From Alphaproteobacteria bacterium (lineage in GTDB: Bacteria; Pseudomonadota; Alphaproteobacteria; Rhizobiales; GCA-2746425): 64,000 bases of DNA. The stretch is taken from contig JANSWZ010000009.1 in the NCBI GenBank assembly GCA_024743215.1, positions 142,679 to 206,678 of the forward strand, read 5' to 3'. Position 1 is the first letter of the stretch; every line of letters starts with the position of its first letter. Position numbers and translations under genes: made by a program. Below the pieces are notes generated by a model, which saw only the letters and a program-made list of their open reading frames with translations, was not told where the DNA came from and searched no databases. This document shows, piece after piece, positions 63,340 to 64,000 of the stretch.

Positions 63340-64000
63340 CTACACGAACTGGAAGGAATCGTCCGGGCTAAGGCTGCTGGTCAAATTGATGTTGCTGATT
63401 GTGATGCTGTTATCTGCATCCAGCTGAACAATGGTGTCACCGTCTTCAAAGCGGAAATCACTGAAATCTGCAGTAGAGGAAAAGCCATAGTCAGAAACAT
63501 CAACAAGATCGCCTTCGGCAGACGAAAAGTCACCGATTGTATCGTCTCCGTCGCCGGACTTGAACACAAATGTGTCGGCATTACCGCCGCCAAACAAAAT
63601 GTCATCGCCAGCTGCTCCGGTCAGAATATTGGAGAGGCTGTTTCCTGTCAGTTCGTCAGAATATTCGCTACCGCTGAGGTTCTCGATATTACGCAGCCTG
63701 TCACTGCCACTTCCGCCGGTCTGTTGCCCGCGTGTCGTTGCCAATGAGACTGTGACACCGCTGTCGGCACCCTCATAAGAAGCCGTGTCATTCCCGTCGC
63801 CGCCATTCAGCTGGTCATTCCCAGCACCGCCATTGAGAATATCATCGCCATCCTTGCCATTGAGGCGGTCATTGTTGCCCAGTCCGAAAACCAGGTCAGC
63901 GTCGTCGGTGCCATTGTAACGATCACGGCCTTCGCTCAGATAGATCGGCGTAATGTCATCGCTGAGAATGGTGCCGGTCGCTGTGTCCGTATCGATCACC
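63340..64000 (-). CDS. RTX-type calcium-binding protein, C-terminal part
   Basis: The frame is open to the window edge, so the start is missing; the first codon seen is GTG (Val). About 219 residues remain: the end of a Calx-beta-like repeat (DTATGTILSDD), then glycine/aspartate nonapeptide repeats (NGKDGDDILNGGAGNDQLN, GGDGNDTASYEG, GAAGDDILFGGGNADTFVF) that bind Ca2+. The last ~60 residues form the type I secretion signal region (hydrophobic ending DDSFQFV). The protein is probably secreted through a type I ABC exporter not encoded here. Whole-protein function unknown. Confidence 0.88.
   Translation of the reverse strand, partial: VIDTDTATGTILSDDITPIYLSEGRDRYNGTDDADLVFGLGNNDRLNGKDGDDILNGGAGNDQLNGGDGNDTASYEGADSGVTVSLATTRGQQTGGSGSDRLRNIENLSGSEYSDELTGNSLSNILTGAAGDDILFGGGNADTFVFKSGDGDDTIGDFSSAEGDLVDVSDYGFSSTADFSDFRFEDGDTIVQLDADNSITISNINLTSSLSPDDSFQFV

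Overview
The window reads as a chromosome segment of a free-living, probably marine alphaproteobacterium of the Hyphomicrobiales (Rhizobiales) type. This is inferred from gene content: PRC-barrel, CsbD and YeaQ-type stress proteins with a CreA homologue, many ABC and TRAP uptake systems, and many small catabolic operons with IclR, LysR, GntR or ROK regulators. GC content looks moderate. I see no rRNA, tRNA, CRISPR, transposase or phage gene.

Layout. 0-4 kb: end of an IclR regulator, a Crp/Fnr regulator and an envelope/stress cluster (PRC-barrel, YeaQ/GlsB, CsbD, a 24-residue membrane peptide, CreA). 4.4-16 kb (+): alpha/beta hydrolase, flavin monooxygenase, BKACE enzyme, LysR regulator, Gfo/Idh oxidoreductase, Asp/Glu racemase-like protein, then an ABC importer with two tandem binding proteins. 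16-21.6 kb: ROK regulator and SGNH hydrolase, divergent from a sugar ABC importer. 21.7-30.3 kb (-): GNAT, RbsD/FucU mutarotase and SDR, then a TRAP-transporter operon with cupin, hydroxyacyl-CoA dehydrogenase-like protein, SDR and two cyclase-family hydrolases, controlled by a divergent LysR. 31.5-38.8 kb (-): a putative extradiol ring-cleavage operon (FAH-family hydrolase, SnoaL-like protein, a second copy of the unusual ABC importer, NodB-like protein, two-domain VOC dioxygenase). 39.1-42 kb: GntR regulator, GlcG/HbpS-like protein, SDR, and two orphan genes behind a strong promoter. 42-49 kb (-): class III aminotransferase, isocitrate-lyase/PEP-mutase-type lyase, aconitase, hydantoinase-like amidohydrolase and isochorismatase-like amidohydrolase. 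49-60 kb: orphan protein, FAD monooxygenase, maleate-isomerase-like protein, GntR/UTRA regulator, aldehyde dehydrogenase, a polyamine/opine-type ABC importer, RidA and a carboxymuconolactone-decarboxylase-like protein. 60-64 kb: a CHASE4-GGDEF-EAL gene broken by an in-frame stop, a MerR/TipAS regulator and the end of an RTX protein.

The main theme is uptake and stepwise breakdown of organic acids and probably nitrogen-containing or aromatic ring compounds. The two least expected observations are (i) a recurring 18-bp palindrome, TGTAT-N8-ATACA, about 32-36 bp upstream of three separate transcription units between 49 and 60 kb, with looser variants at two more, suggesting a local regulon, possibly of the GntR/UTRA protein at 52 kb; and (ii) two closely related ABC cassettes in opposite orientation about 18 kb apart, carrying three paralogous binding proteins with a conserved Cys-Cys pair.
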